Part shown: piece by piece, positions 8,384-18,207 of the stretch
How the letters are laid out: each line of letters starts with the position of its first letter
How positions within the stretch are numbered: position 1 is the first letter of the stretch
Assembly (NCBI RefSeq): GCF_030651835.1
Contig: NZ_JAUSBX010000022.1
Location: 1-44,962, forward strand
Source of the DNA: Methylicorpusculum sp.
GTDB lineage: Bacteria > Pseudomonadota > Gammaproteobacteria > Methylococcales > Methylomonadaceae
DNA: 44,962 nucleotides
Direction of reading: 5' to 3'
Notes under the pieces: model-generated
Told to the model about the DNA's origin: nothing
What the model saw: the letters and a program-made list of their open reading frames with translations, nothing else
The model's database searches: none
Made by a program: the position numbers and the translations under genes

Positions 8384-10813
8384 ATGGAAACTCAAGCTAT
8401 GACAGATATTGAAAAAACGATATTGACCGTGCCGGTGCTGCCTTTAAGAGATGTTGTGGTTTACCCTCATATGGTGATTCCATTATTTGTTGGGCGGTCA
8501 AAGTCTATCGATGCACTTGATGCGGCTATGAAAGATAACAAGCAAATCTTGCTGGTCGCGCAAAAAGAAGCGGAAGTTGATGATCCGGATTTTACTGATT
8601 TGTATCAGATAGGAACACTGGCAAACATTCTTCAATTGCTCAAGTTGCCCGATGGAACCGTTAAGGTGCTAGTTGAGGGAAATCAACGTAGCACCGTTTT
8701 AAAATACCTCCTTACAGAGGATTTTATCGCCGCTGAAATTACTGAAATCAAAGATCAGATTAATTTATCCGAGCAAGCCCAAGAAGTCTTGCAAAGGACG
8801 GTTATGAGTTCCTTTGATCAATATGTGAAATTGAATAATAAAATTCCTCCGGAAGTGCTTAATTCTTTAGCCGGCATTGATGATCCCAGTCGTTTTGCAG
8901 ATACCGTTGCTGCACACATGAGTCTAAAGGTTCAGGAAAAGCAGACCTTGCTTGAACTTGCCGACATTGAAAAGCGCATGGAAAATTTAATGACGCTCAT
9001 GGAAGGCGAGGTGGATCTCCTGGAATTGGAGAAGAGTATTCGCGGTCGCGTTAAACAGCAAATGGAAAAAAATCAAAGGGAGTATTATCTCAATGAGCAG
9101 ATGAAGGCTATTCAAAAAGAATTGGGAGAAATGGATGATGTCCCCAATGAAATTGAAGAATTGGAAAAGAAAATCAAGGCATCAGGTATGCCTAAAGAAG
9201 CCAGAGACAAGGCCAATACTGAATTAAACAAGTTAAAGCTAATGTCTCCCATGTCTGCAGAAGCGACAGTAGTCAGAAATTATATTGACTGGATGGTCAA
9301 TGTTCCCTGGAAGAAAAAAACTAAAGTCTGCCATGATTTAAAGATCGCGGAAGAGGTTTTGGAAGAGGAACACTATGGCCTGGATAAGGTAAAAGAACGA
9401 ATTCTGGAATATTTGGCCGTTCAACAGCGGGTTAGACAGCTAAAAGGGCCTATTCTTTGTTTGGTAGGGCCTCCGGGCGTAGGTAAAACGTCACTGGGAG
9501 AATCGATTGCCCGGGCAACGAATCGCAAATATGTCCGTATGGCACTGGGTGGGGTTAGAGATGAAGCCGAGATTCGCGGGCATCGGCGTACCTATATTGG
9601 TTCAATGCCGGGCAAGATTCTACAAAATCTGTCTAAAGCAAAAACACGAAACCCCATGTTCTTATTGGACGAGATAGACAAGATGGCGGCAGATTTTCGT
9701 GGCGATCCTGCGTCAGCGCTATTGGAGGTATTGGACCCTGAGCAGAATCACACCTTTGCAGATCATTATCTGGAAGTGGATTTTGATTTGTCGGATGTGA
9801 TGTTTGTTGCAACAGCAAATACGATGAATATCCCGCCTGCATTGCTGGATAGAATGGAAGTCATCCGCTTGCCTGGGTATACCGAAGATGAGAAAACCAA
9901 CATCGCCATGCGTTACCTGATTCCCAAGCAGGTTAAAAACAACGGATTAAAAGCAAATGAAATCAATATTACCGAACAGGTCATTGTCGATATCATCCGC
10001 TACTACACGAGGGAAGCCGGCGTTAGAAGTCTGGAGCGAGAAATATCCAAAATTTGCAGAAAAGTAGTTAAAAGTCTTTTGTTGAAGTCCAAAGCAACGA
10101 AAGTGACGGTAACGTCCAAGAATCTCGAGAAGTATCTGGGAGTTAGGCGCTTTAATTACGGTCTTGCCGAAGAGCAGGATCAAATTGGGCAAGTAACGGG
10201 ATTGGCATGGACTGAAGTGGGCGGCGAACTCCTGACCATTGAAACAGCTGTCATTCCAGGCAAGGGAAAACAAATAGCAACCGGAAAGCTCGGTGATGTT
10301 ATGAAGGAGTCCATTGAGGCCGCAATGACGGTTGTGCGTAGCCGCTCGGATATTCTGAATATTGATAACGATGTGTTTCAGAAAAATGATATTCACATTC
10401 ATGTTCCTGAAGGGGCGACACCTAAGGATGGACCCAGCGCTGGTATTGGTATGTGTACTGCCATTATTTCGGCGTTGACCAAGATTCCCGTCAAGGCCAA
10501 TGTTGCCATGACCGGGGAAATAACCTTGCGTGGCGAAGTGCTGCCGATTGGCGGGCTTAAAGAAAAGCTGTTGGCCGCCCATCGAGGAGGTATTACAACG
10601 GTTTTAATTCCTGCGGAAAATGAAAAGGATTTGGCGGAAATTCCAGCCAATATAAAACAAAATTTGGACATTAGGCCGGTCCATTGGATAGATGAAGTTT
10701 TAGAGGCCGCTTTGCAGTATTTGCCTGTTGCGGCTGAAAAAAAAGAAGCTGTTGAGGCGAAAAAAACAGAAAATGCTAGCCAAACCAAGAAGCAAAATCT
10801 TACGGCGCATTGA
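8384..10813 (+). CDS. lon: ATP-dependent Lon protease
   Basis: 809 residues (E. coli Lon has 784). It has an N-terminal substrate-binding domain (about 12-205), a coiled region, and an AAA+ module with Walker A GPPGVGKT at 362-369 and Walker B FLLDEID near 427-432. The C-terminal protease domain has the dyad Ser685 (KDGPSAG) and Lys728 (GGLKEK), the same six-residue offset from E. coli for both. It degrades misfolded and regulatory proteins in the cytoplasm. The last 30 or so residues are a lysine/glutamate-rich tail. The ATG at 8384 is chosen; a second ATG is five codons in. A sigma-32-like promoter precedes it. Confidence 0.97.
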   Translation: METQAMTDIEKTILTVPVLPLRDVVVYPHMVIPLFVGRSKSIDALDAAMKDNKQILLVAQKEAEVDDPDFTDLYQIGTLANILQLLKLPDGTVKVLVEGNQRSTVLKYLLTEDFIAAEITEIKDQINLSEQAQEVLQRTVMSSFDQYVKLNNKIPPEVLNSLAGIDDPSRFADTVAAHMSLKVQEKQTLLELADIEKRMENLMTLMEGEVDLLELEKSIRGRVKQQMEKNQREYYLNEQMKAIQKELGEMDDVPNEIEELEKKIKASGMPKEARDKANTELNKLKLMSPMSAEATVVRNYIDWMVNVPWKKKTKVCHDLKIAEEVLEEEHYGLDKVKERILEYLAVQQRVRQLKGPILCLVGPPGVGKTSLGESIARATNRKYVRMALGGVRDEAEIRGHRRTYIGSMPGKILQNLSKAKTRNPMFLLDEIDKMAADFRGDPASALLEVLDPEQNHTFADHYLEVDFDLSDVMFVATANTMNIPPALLDRMEVIRLPGYTEDEKTNIAMRYLIPKQVKNNGLKANEINITEQVIVDIIRYYTREAGVRSLEREISKICRKVVKSLLLKSKATKVTVTSKNLEKYLGVRRFNYGLAEEQDQIGQVTGLAWTEVGGELLTIETAVIPGKGKQIATGKLGDVMKESIEAAMTVVRSRSDILNIDNDVFQKNDIHIHVPEGATPKDGPSAGIGMCTAIISALTKIPVKANVAMTGEITLRGEVLPIGGLKEKLLAAHRGGITTVLIPAENEKDLAEIPANIKQNLDIRPVHWIDEVLEAALQYLPVAAEKKEAVEAKKTENASQTKKQNLTAH

Positions 10814-10820
10814 TTCTTAA

Positions 10821-10854
10821 AAGCTTTTTAGGGTGAGAGTGCCTTAAAAAGCTT
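10821..10854 (+). terminator. Hairpin downstream of lon
   Basis: AAGCTTTTTAGG and CCTTAAAAAGCTT form a stem of about 12 bp with one bulged base, eight bases after the lon stop. There is no T run after it, so termination here may be weak or factor-assisted. Confidence 0.5.
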
Positions 10855-11049
10855 GTCTGAATTACCAACGCGCTAACGTATTTTGATAGGTCGAAACAGC
10901 TGGAGATAACCAAATAAAGTGTTAATAACTCTTCAAAAACTTAACCTAAACTTTAAAGTTTGTTAAGAAATTACTTCGTCGTTTCAGTTCAAGTCGTAGT
11001 GTTTTTTTGTTGAAATCCAGCTAAATTAAGGCCTGGCAGGTTGAATAGC

Positions 11050-11079
11050 TTGACACTTTGCAAGGGGTGTTGATATAAA
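11050..11079 (+). promoter_or_regulatory. Sigma-70 promoter, probably for hupB and the two tRNAs
   Basis: A perfect -35 TTGACA (11050-11055) is followed, after an 18-base spacer, by TATAAA with an extended -10 TG two bases before it (TGATATAAA). It lies about 97 bases upstream of the hupB ATG and is the best promoter match in the 362-base lon-hupB gap. The rest of that gap holds only the lon 3' hairpin. Confidence 0.65.
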
Positions 11080-11175
11080 TGTCAACCTTACTATGCAGCT
11101 GACAATGTTGCTCATTAAGAATACAAACGCTTTGCGGACTAATAATTTACCTAAGTAATTTCCTAAGGGGGAATA

Positions 11176-11448
11176 ATGAATAAATCTGAACTAATTGACG
11201 CTATTGCTGATAAATCCGGTCTGACTAAAGCAGATGCGGGTAGAGCATTAGATGGATTTTTGACCGCGGTTACAACTGCTTTAAGTGAAGGCGATTCCTT
11301 AGCATTGGTTGGTTTCGGAACTTTTTCCGTTAAAGAAAGAGCAGAGCGTAAAGGCCGTAATCCTCAAACAGGCGATGAAATCACAATCAAAGCAGCAAAA
11401 ATCCCAACATTTAAAGCTGGCAAATCGTTAAAAGATGCTGTAAACTAG
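11176..11448 (+). CDS. hupB: DNA-binding protein HU, beta type
   Basis: 90 residues, the exact family length. The bacterial histone-like signature is complete ([20 protein letters not shown], about residues 46-65), including the DNA-contacting arm with RNPQTG. It bends and compacts DNA in the nucleoid as a homo- or heterodimer. AAGGGGG precedes the ATG. Only 13 bases separate its stop from tRNA-Val, and the next terminator comes after tRNA-Asp, so the hupB message and the two tRNAs are probably one transcript. Its position between lon and ppiD is conserved in gammaproteobacteria. Confidence 0.96.
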   Translation: MNKSELIDAIADKSGLTKADAGRALDGFLTAVTTALSEGDSLALVGFGTFSVKERAERKGRNPQTGDEITIKAAKIPTFKAGKSLKDAVN

Positions 11449-11461
11449 GCCTTCTTTAGTC

Positions 11462-11537
11462 GGGTGCTTAGCTCAGCTGGGAGAGCATCGCCCTTACAAG
11501 GCGAGGGTCGGGGGTTCGAACCCCTCAGCACCCACCA
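11462..11537 (+). tRNA. tRNA-Val (UAC anticodon)
   Basis: A 76-base cloverleaf with acceptor stem GGGTGCT/AGCACCC and encoded CCA. The anticodon stem TCGCC/GGCGA encloses loop CTTACAA, giving anticodon TAC. It begins 13 bases after the hupB stop and ends 6 bases before tRNA-Asp. Confidence 0.97.
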
Positions 11538-11543
11538 GACTTA

Positions 11544-11620
11544 GGAGCGGTAGTTCAGTTGGTTAGAATACCGGCCTGTCACGCCGGGGGTCGCGGGTTC
11601 GAGCCCCGTCCGCTCCGCCA
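11544..11620 (+). tRNA. tRNA-Asp (GUC anticodon)
   Basis: A 77-base cloverleaf with acceptor stem GGAGCGG/CCGCTCC, anticodon GTC at 11578-11580, T arm with GGTTCGAGCC and encoded CCA. It is followed within ten bases by a strong terminator. Confidence 0.97.
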
Positions 11621-11630
11621 ATTTAAAAAA

Positions 11631-11661
11631 CCCCGGACCATAAGGTTCGGGGTTTTTTTTT
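11631..11661 (+). terminator. Strong intrinsic terminator after tRNA-Asp
   Basis: CCCCGGACC pairs with GGTTCGGGG (one G-U pair) across a 4-base loop, followed by nine Ts. It ends the hupB-tRNA-Val-tRNA-Asp unit and insulates ppiD. Confidence 0.93.
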
Positions 11662-11834
11662 GCTTGATTTAAAGTGTTGTTACCATTTCATATACTGTTG
11701 ACAAATGGTCAGGCGTAAAGTTTTAGACTTTATTGCCGTTGTGCTTGGGTTGAAAAATCAACACAAGTTAATTTTGTAAACCACTCGAAAACTCGTCTGA
11801 TTAATAACGTGCTTTTTGTTTAAGGACCGCGCAT

Positions 11835-13694
11835 ATGCTGACAAAGATAAGAGAGAAAGCCCAGGGTGTATTTGCCTGGGTGATTCTAATTTTAATAACT
11901 GTGCCATTTGCATTATGGGGTATCCAAAACTATCTGGATGTAGGTAAAGAGGCTCCGGTTGCATCGGTTGGCAGTAAGGATTTTTTCCAGAAGGATCTCA
12001 CCAGAGCTTATGAGCAATACAGCCAGAGCTTGAAAAATACCGATATCGATGAAGAGTCATTGAAAAGCCAGGCGTTACAAAAATTAATCAAGGATGAAGT
12101 GCTTTTGCAGCACGTTAATTCTTTGAATCTGGTGATTAGCGATGAGACGGCGAGAAGCTTTATTACCTCCTTAGACTATTTTCAAACTGATGGAAAGTTT
12201 GATAAAAGACAGTATCAAGCACTATTAAACTCTCAGGGTATGAGTTCTTCGGAATTTATTAGCCGCATTAAAAATGCATTGACCATGGAGCAGTTTCAGC
12301 GAGCGGTTGTAGAGAACAGTTTTGCAACTCAATATGATCTGGAAAGTTTTTTTAAAATACAAAATCAGCAAAGAGATGTTGAATACGTAACCGTTGCCCT
12401 GAAAAAAATTACCGAGCAACCCAGCGACGAAGTAATCGAGGCTTATTTTCAGCAACACATGGACGCCTATCAAAAACCCGAGCAAGTCTCCGTCGAATAT
12501 TTGGAGTTGTCGCTTGACGCATTGGCAAATGAAGTTGTGGCGACGGATCAGCAGCTGAAGGCTTTTTATGAAGAACAAAAAGATTTCTACACTACAAAAG
12601 AACGTAGAAAGATCAGTCATATTTTGTTTGCAGTCAACGATAAAACCGATGATGCCGCAGCGCTGCAAAAAGCAAAAGATGCTCAACAGCAATTAGCCAA
12701 TCAAGCCTTTGCTGAACTGGCTAAATCAATTTCTGACGATACTTTGACGGCTAAAAACGGTGGGGATCTGGGATTATTTGAAGCTGGCGTTATGGAAAAG
12801 GCTTTTGAAGATGCCGCTCTTTCTCTTAAATTGAACGAAGTTTCTGAACCGGTTAAATCATCATTTGGTTATCACTTGATTACGGTAACCGAGTTAGTCA
12901 AGGGCGAGAGTAAGCCTTTCGAGACCGTCAAAGATGAGCTCACGAAAACCTATCAAAAGAAAGAAGCGGAAACGCGTTTTTACGAGTTGGGTGAAAGGTT
13001 GACCGAGTTGAGTTATGAAAATGCTGATAATTTGAATGTAGCCTCCGATTCATTGGGAATAAAAACCAAAACGACTGATTTGTTTACCAAAGACAATGGG
13101 CAAGGCATTGCATCAGAGCTTAAAGTTCGTAATGCAGCTTTTTCTGAAGAAGTCCTCAAGGGTAATAACAGTGAGCCGGTCGAACTGGACGGTGAGCGTT
13201 TGGTCGTATTGCGCCTGCTAAAACATGAACCGGCAGCATCACGAAAAATTGATGAAGTCAGGCAAGACATCATTCAGGCGATATTGATTGATAAAGCCAA
13301 GCAACAAACCGTTGAACAGGCTGCTTTATTGTCGCGTCGTTTGCAAGACGGTGAGAGTGTTGACGCACTTGCTAAGGCTGAAAATTTACCGGTAAAAACT
13401 TACAAAGGACTTACCCGGCTGAACATGGAAATTCCTTTTCAGTTAAGTCAGGCGATATTCAAGGCGGCCAAGCCTGTTGCGGGAAAACCGGTGATTTTTA
13501 CAGTACCATTGGAATCCGGCGATCAGGTCATCGTCAGCTTGCAACAAGTTAAGCCTGGCGAAATGTCTGATGAAGATAAAAAACAAGCGGCACTTGCCTC
13601 TAAAAACCTGGCGAATGTTTTTGGACAGGCTTACTTTAATGATTTGTTAAATAGCCTAGAGCAAAGCGCAGACATAGCTATCCTCAAAAAATAA
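11835..13694 (+). CDS. ppiD: PpiD, membrane-anchored periplasmic folding factor
   Basis: 619 residues (E. coli PpiD has 623). One N-terminal membrane anchor (about 12-32, AWVILILITVPFALWGI) puts the rest in the periplasm. A SurA-N-like chaperone region covers about 36-190. A single parvulin (PPIC) domain lies at about 258-355, with RKISHILFAV at its start and GDLGLF and FGYHLITV inside it. It assists outer-membrane and secreted proteins leaving the Sec translocon. AAGGA precedes the ATG. The position after hupB is the conserved one. The next 400 bases downstream are repeat-rich and non-coding. Confidence 0.93.
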   Translation: MLTKIREKAQGVFAWVILILITVPFALWGIQNYLDVGKEAPVASVGSKDFFQKDLTRAYEQYSQSLKNTDIDEESLKSQALQKLIKDEVLLQHVNSLNLVISDETARSFITSLDYFQTDGKFDKRQYQALLNSQGMSSSEFISRIKNALTMEQFQRAVVENSFATQYDLESFFKIQNQQRDVEYVTVALKKITEQPSDEVIEAYFQQHMDAYQKPEQVSVEYLELSLDALANEVVATDQQLKAFYEEQKDFYTTKERRKISHILFAVNDKTDDAAALQKAKDAQQQLANQAFAELAKSISDDTLTAKNGGDLGLFEAGVMEKAFEDAALSLKLNEVSEPVKSSFGYHLITVTELVKGESKPFETVKDELTKTYQKKEAETRFYELGERLTELSYENADNLNVASDSLGIKTKTTDLFTKDNGQGIASELKVRNAAFSEEVLKGNNSEPVELDGERLVVLRLLKHEPAASRKIDEVRQDIIQAILIDKAKQQTVEQAALLSRRLQDGESVDALAKAENLPVKTYKGLTRLNMEIPFQLSQAIFKAAKPVAGKPVIFTVPLESGDQVIVSLQQVKPGEMSDEDKKQAALASKNLANVFGQAYFNDLLNSLEQSADIAILKK

Positions 13695-13783
13695 TCGAGT
13701 TGAATTTATTTTGAGGCCAATCTTCAGGCGTTATATCTGCTCACCACCTCCCGTTTTATTGGGTGTTGGCGGTTTATTGAAAA

Positions 13784-13853
13784 GGCTTCTGCAACAGGAA
13801 TGTTGCAGAAAGCTACAGGGACGTATTTACGCGTCCTTTGAAATCAAGCGCCT
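13784..13853 (+). repeat. Structured intergenic repeat, copy 1
   Basis: GGCT is followed by a 10-bp perfect hairpin, TTCTGCAACA and TGTTGCAGAA, closed by a GGAA loop, then CTACAGGGACGTATTTAC and GCGTCCTTTGA. The second part can form another short stem (GGACG/CGTCC). It shares its order and linker sequences with copy 2 at 13943. It lies between ppiD and fabI. Confidence 0.7.
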
Positions 13854-13942
13854 ACACCCTTAATTCAAAGCGGGCGAGTAGTTATACCTTTCGCACTTCA
13901 TATTTCGGCAGTGCCTAAGGAGGCAACGGTGTGTTCGGCAAA

Positions 13943-14012
13943 GGCTTTGCCAGCATGGGATGCTGGCATAGAGCCTACATGGATGTATTTACGGCGTCCT
14001 TTGACGGGCACC
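13943..14012 (+). repeat. Structured intergenic repeat, copy 2
   Basis: Same architecture as copy 1: GGCTT, hairpin TGCCAGCA/TGCTGGCA with loop TGGGA, then CCTACATGGATGTATTTAC and GGCGTCCTTTGA. The hairpin arms differ from copy 1 at several positions, yet pairing is kept. An extra small palindrome (GGCACCCCGGTGCC) follows. I recall similar elements in other Methylococcales intergenic regions but cannot verify it here. Confidence 0.7.
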
Positions 14013-14070
14013 CCGGTGCCGAATTTCGATCTACGATAGGTATACCAAGCGTTTTCTATATCGGCAAAAA

Positions 14071-14094
14071 AAGGGAGCAAATGCTCCCTTTTTT
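14071..14094. terminator. Bidirectional terminator between ppiD/repeats and fabI
   Basis: AAGGGAGCA and TGCTCCCTT form a 9-bp stem with a 2-base loop, flanked by an A run on the left and a T run on the right. It can therefore act for the plus-strand transcript and for fabI on the minus strand, whose stop is at 14131. Confidence 0.85.
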
Positions 14095-14130
14095 GTGAGG
14101 TGAAACCAGTAAAAGCCTAGTTTTGTCAGA

Positions 14131-14913
14131 TCAGGATGCAGCCAGACCGGCAATGTTATAACCGGCATCTACATAGGTAATTTCACCGGTAATGCCTGAT
14201 GCCAGATCAGAGCATAAAAACGCAGCTGCGTTACCCACTTCTTCTATTGTGACATTTTTCTTTAAAGGGGAAGTATCTGCGGCTTTACTGAGCATCGCTT
14301 TAAAATTATTGATACCCGAAGCCGCCAGCGTGCGAATAGGGCCGGCTGATATTGCGTTAACCCGGATGCCTTCAGCCCCAAGCGCCACGGCCATGTAACG
14401 CACATTGGCTTCAAGGCTTGCTTTGGCAACGCCCATGACATTGTAATTAGGAATAGCTCTTTCGGCGCCCAGATAGGTCAGCGTTAGCAATGCACCGTTA
14501 CGACCGGCCATCATGCTTCTTCCTGCCTTGGCTAAAGCGGTAAAGCTGTATGAGCTGATATCGTGCGCAATTTGGAAGTTTTCCCGGGTTGTCGCATTGA
14601 CATAATCCCCATCCAGCGCATCGCGAGGCGCATACGCGACTGAATGCACGATGCCGTCCAAGCCATCCCAGTGTTTGGCAAGTTCTGTAAAAACGCCATT
14701 AATGTGATCGTCATTGCTGACATCGCATTCTATCGTGATCTTTGAGCCACATTCTTCGGCCATTTTGACAACTCTTTCCTGAAGCTTGTCGTTTTGGAAT
14801 GTGAACGCGAGTTCTGCGCCTTGTCTATGCATCGCTTGTGCGATACCCCATGCGATTGACCGGTTACTGGCTAATCCGACAATCAAAACGCGTTTGCCCT
14901 GCATAAAACCCAT
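14131..14913 (-). CDS. fabI: Enoyl-[acyl-carrier-protein] reductase (NADH), FabI
   Basis: 260 residues, close to E. coli FabI (262). It catalyses the last reduction of each fatty-acid elongation cycle. The catalytic set is present as Tyr147, Tyr157 and Lys164 (Y-x9-Y-x6-K), and the cofactor site starts with [14 protein letters not shown]. The stretch HSVAYAP (90-96) aligns with E. coli HSIGFAP, so position 93, where changes affect triclosan binding in E. coli, is Ala rather than Gly; no resistance claim follows from this alone. AGGAG lies upstream of the ATG at 14913. It is divergent from the peptide ABC operon 42 bases away, so their promoters must overlap or lie very close together. Confidence 0.96.
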   Translation of the reverse strand: MGFMQGKRVLIVGLASNRSIAWGIAQAMHRQGAELAFTFQNDKLQERVVKMAEECGSKITIECDVSNDDHINGVFTELAKHWDGLDGIVHSVAYAPRDALDGDYVNATTRENFQIAHDISSYSFTALAKAGRSMMAGRNGALLTLTYLGAERAIPNYNVMGVAKASLEANVRYMAVALGAEGIRVNAISAGPIRTLAASGINNFKAMLSKAADTSPLKKNVTIEEVGNAAAFLCSDLASGITGEITYVDAGYNIAGLAAS

Positions 14914-14955
14914 GTTATCTCCTGTTGGTTTGTTGTTACAATAGCGAAAGTATCT

Positions 14956-17139
14956 ATGAGCCTCAATTTGATGTCCAGTAATTTGTCAATGAAAGCAGTT
15001 GAGCAGCGTGTTCTTTTTTTAGTGTTATTGACGCTGTTTTTAAATTTGGCTGGATGCGATTTATCTCAGCTCAACAATCCCTACAGCAAGGCTGAAGATA
15101 ATCAGGCGGTCTTGTATTCGTCTTTTACTGAACGACCCAAGCACCTTGATCCTGCGGTTTCTTACAGTGCCAATGAATATGTTTTCATCGGTAATATTTA
15201 TGAGCCTCCGTTTCAGTATCATTATCTGAAACGGCCTTATGAATTAGAGCCTCTAACCGCAGAGCAAATGCCTTCCGTTCGTTATCTGGATAGTAACGGA
15301 CGTCAGTTGCCCTCCAATGCCGAGGAGCGTTTAATCCAGTACACCGACTATGTGATACAGATCAAGCCGGGTATCTTGTATCAGCCGCATCCTGCTTTAG
15401 CCAGATCCGATTCCGGTGCCTATCTGTATCATCAACTGACTGATTTGCAGTTACACGGAATCAACACGCTTAACGATTTTGAACAAACTGGCACGCGCGA
15501 GTTGACGGCGGAAGATTATGTTTACCAGATCAAACGGATGGCTACTGCAAAAATTCAATCGCCTATCAGCGAATTGATGAAAAATTATATCAGCGGATTT
15601 GCCGGGTTTTATGAGCAATCCGCCGGAAAAACGTTAAAGGAGATACGCACATTGCCTCTTGAAGGCGTGGTTGCCGAATCTCGCTATACCTATCGAATTA
15701 GAATCAAAGGCAAGTATCCGCAGTTTATTTATTGGCTGGCCATGCCTTTCTTTGCGCCAATGCCATGGGAAGCGGATATTTTTTACGACAATCCCCTCCT
15801 GACCCAAAGAAATATTACATTGGATTGGTATCCCATCGGCACAGGGCCTTTTCAACTGCAAGAAAATAATCCGAATCGTCGAATGGTGATGGTCAAAAAT
15901 CCTAATTTCCACGATGATCGCTATCCTGATCAGGGTGAGGAAGAAGATGGTCCAAACGGATTGTTGGCGGATGCCGGCAAGAAACTGCCTTTTATCGAAA
16001 AAGTGGTGTTTACGCTGGAAAAGGAAACGATTCCGACGTGGAGTAAGTTTTTACAAGGTTATTATGATGTATCCGGTATATCTTCGGACAGTTTTGATCA
16101 GGTTGTGCAGTTTTCCGGTACGGGAGACCCGAATCTGACGGCAGACATGCAAAATAAAGGCATTCAGCTTCAAAAAGCGGTATCCAGTTCCATCTTTTAT
16201 ATCGGTTTCAATATGCTGGATGCTACCCTGGGAAGGAATGGAGAAAAATCCCGTAAACTGCGTCAAGCAATCTCTATCGCAATTGATTACGAGGAGTTCA
16301 TATCCATTTTTATGAATGGCAGAGGGATCCCTGCGCATGGTGCTTTGCCGCCAGGCATCTTCGGGTATGCAGAAGGGAAGGAGGGCGTGAATCCTTATGT
16401 CTACGATTGGGTGAATGGTCAAGCCAAGCGAAAAGATATTCAATATGCCCAAAAACTGATGAAAGAAGCCGGTTGTCCAGGCGGTGTCGATAGTAAAACC
16501 GGTCAGTCGTTGATTTTGTATCTTGATACACCGGCGACCAGTATTGAAGAAAGGCCCAGGATGAATTGGTTTCGCAAACAATTAAAAAAACTGGGCATTA
16601 AACTTGTTATTCGCGGAACAGACTACAACCGTTTCCAGCAAAAAATGCGGGCCGGCAATGCCCAGATTTTTATGTGGGGATGGAACGCGGATTATCCTGA
16701 TCCCGAAAACTTCTTTTTCCTGTTATATGGTCCTAACGCTAAAGTTGCATTCGGTGGCGAAAATGCCGGTAACTACCAAAATCCGAAATTTGATCGTCTG
16801 TTCAGGCAAATGCGTAACCTCGGCAATAATGAGCAACGCTATCAGTTGATTCAACAGTTGCAGAATTTAATACGACACGATGCGCCCTGGCTTTTCGGAC
16901 TTTATCCTGAAGATTATGTTTTGCATCACGGCTGGTACACGAATGTTAAGCCGAATCTGATGGCCAACAATCGCCTTAAATATCATAAGATCGATCCAGT
17001 AATGCGCAAGGAAAGCCGGCAACAATGGAACGCGCCGGTCTTTTGGCCGCTTGGTTTATTTTTGTTGTTGCTGGTCGGTTTAATCATTCCTGCTGTTATC
17101 GCTTATCGCAGAAAAATAAGACTGGCTTTAAATGACTAG
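14956..17139 (+). CDS. Peptide-type ABC transporter substrate-binding lipoprotein (SBP family 5)
   Basis: 727 residues, long for the family (E. coli OppA has 543). A lipoprotein signal ends at LNLAGC (Cys34 with this start). The ATG at 14989 would place Cys at 23 and give a more typical signal peptide; neither start has a clear RBS. The SBP_bac_5 fold is recognisable from the start ([18 protein letters not shown]), then [11 protein letters not shown] and the later [13 protein letters not shown]. Unusually, a C-terminal hydrophobic segment (about 694-718, [21 protein letters not shown]) followed by RRK predicts a second membrane anchor. It captures peptides or similar solutes in the periplasm. 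It is the first gene of a four-gene importer operon. Confidence 0.88.
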   Translation: MSLNLMSSNLSMKAVEQRVLFLVLLTLFLNLAGCDLSQLNNPYSKAEDNQAVLYSSFTERPKHLDPAVSYSANEYVFIGNIYEPPFQYHYLKRPYELEPLTAEQMPSVRYLDSNGRQLPSNAEERLIQYTDYVIQIKPGILYQPHPALARSDSGAYLYHQLTDLQLHGINTLNDFEQTGTRELTAEDYVYQIKRMATAKIQSPISELMKNYISGFAGFYEQSAGKTLKEIRTLPLEGVVAESRYTYRIRIKGKYPQFIYWLAMPFFAPMPWEADIFYDNPLLTQRNITLDWYPIGTGPFQLQENNPNRRMVMVKNPNFHDDRYPDQGEEEDGPNGLLADAGKKLPFIEKVVFTLEKETIPTWSKFLQGYYDVSGISSDSFDQVVQFSGTGDPNLTADMQNKGIQLQKAVSSSIFYIGFNMLDATLGRNGEKSRKLRQAISIAIDYEEFISIFMNGRGIPAHGALPPGIFGYAEGKEGVNPYVYDWVNGQAKRKDIQYAQKLMKEAGCPGGVDSKTGQSLILYLDTPATSIEERPRMNWFRKQLKKLGIKLVIRGTDYNRFQQKMRAGNAQIFMWGWNADYPDPENFFFLLYGPNAKVAFGGENAGNYQNPKFDRLFRQMRNLGNNEQRYQLIQQLQNLIRHDAPWLFGLYPEDYVLHHGWYTNVKPNLMANNRLKYHKIDPVMRKESRQQWNAPVFWPLGLFLLLLVGLIIPAVIAYRRKIRLALND

Positions 17140-17226
17140 AGTATTCAGACTTTATGCCCCGGATCGCCGGATTTGCGTGGCCGACATCAATAGCGGGCAT
17201 TCAGTTACTGCCACTGAGGTGCAACT

Positions 17227-18207
17227 TTGATTCATTATATTATCAGGCGATTGTTATACGCTTTGCCTTTGCTGATTGGCGTTAATATCCTGACCTTTGT
17301 GTTGTTTTTTGTTGTCAACAGTCCTGATGACATGGCGAGAATGCAATTAGGTCAAAAACATGTGACACAGCAAGCGGTCGATAACTGGAAAAAACAAAGA
17401 GGTTACGATTTGCCATTGTTATGGAACGAGGCCGGGCAGGGGCTTGAAACAGTGACCCAAACTGTTTTTTATCAGAAATCGGTAGGACTTTTCTGGTTCG
17501 ATTTCGGTATTTCTGATAGTGATAAGCGCAATATCGGCGCGGATATCAAACAGCGCATGTGGCCCAGTCTGGCTGTTGCTTTACCTTCTTTGGTTTTAGG
17601 ATTGATAGTCAATATCACGGTTGCGCTGATGATGGTGCTGTTCAGAAACTCATATCTGGAATTCAGTGGTGTCGTATTGTGTGTGATATTGATGTCGATT
17701 TCTTCGCTTTTTTATATTATCGGCGGGCAATTCTTATTCGGTAAACTACTCAGGTTGGTGCCTATTTCCGGCTATGACGGGGGCTTCAACGCGATTAAAT
17801 TCGTTGTGCTGCCGGTACTGATTGGTGTTGTATCGGGAATAGGCTCGGGTGCTCGGTGGTACAGGACCCTGTTTTTAGAAGAAGTCGAAAAAGACTATGT
17901 TCGAACGGCCAGAGCCAAAGGCCTCAGCGAAACGCAAACCTTGTTCAGACATGTCGTCAAAAATGCGATGATTCCGATCTTAACCGGTGTAGTGGTGGTG
18001 TTGCCCTTGTTGTTTATGGGCAGTTTGATCATGGAATCGTTTTTCAGTATTCCCGGGCTTGGCAGTTATACCATTGATGCGATCAGCAGTCAGGATTTTG
18101 CCATTGTAAGATCAATGGTCTTTCTGGGTTCGGTGCTTTATATTTTCGGTCTGCTGTTGACCGATATTTCCTATACCTTAGTTGATCCTCGCGTCAGGTT
18201 GTCATAA
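17227..18207 (+). CDS. Peptide ABC importer permease, DppB/OppB type
   Basis: 326 residues with an N-terminal span (RRLLYALPLLIGVNILTFVLF) typical of the DppB/YejB family and about six spans in all. The inner-membrane EAA-type loop that contacts the ATPase is at about 225-245 (DYVRTARAKGLSETQTLFRH). The start is TTG at 17227, supported by GAGGTG at a good distance; no ATG lies nearby. It is 87 bases downstream of the binding protein gene, and its stop TAA shares one base with the next ATG. It forms half of the membrane channel. Confidence 0.88.
   Translation: MIHYIIRRLLYALPLLIGVNILTFVLFFVVNSPDDMARMQLGQKHVTQQAVDNWKKQRGYDLPLLWNEAGQGLETVTQTVFYQKSVGLFWFDFGISDSDKRNIGADIKQRMWPSLAVALPSLVLGLIVNITVALMMVLFRNSYLEFSGVVLCVILMSISSLFYIIGGQFLFGKLLRLVPISGYDGGFNAIKFVVLPVLIGVVSGIGSGARWYRTLFLEEVEKDYVRTARAKGLSETQTLFRHVVKNAMIPILTGVVVVLPLLFMGSLIMESFFSIPGLGSYTIDAISSQDFAIVRSMVFLGSVLYIFGLLLTDISYTLVDPRVRLS

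Noticed and set aside
9947-10582. 211-codon minus-strand open frame inside lon
   Set aside because: Antisense shadow of a strongly conserved gene; its sequence has no family features.
12225-12692. 155-codon minus-strand frame inside ppiD
   Set aside because: Cys/Phe/Leu-rich antisense artefact without an RBS or neighbours.
13781-14012. CRISPR-like array, suggested by the repeated hairpins
   Set aside because: Only two copies, diverged, with no regular spacers and no cas genes in the window.
16051-16581. 176-codon minus-strand open frame inside the peptide-binding protein gene
   Set aside because: Antisense shadow; composition follows the codons of the real gene.
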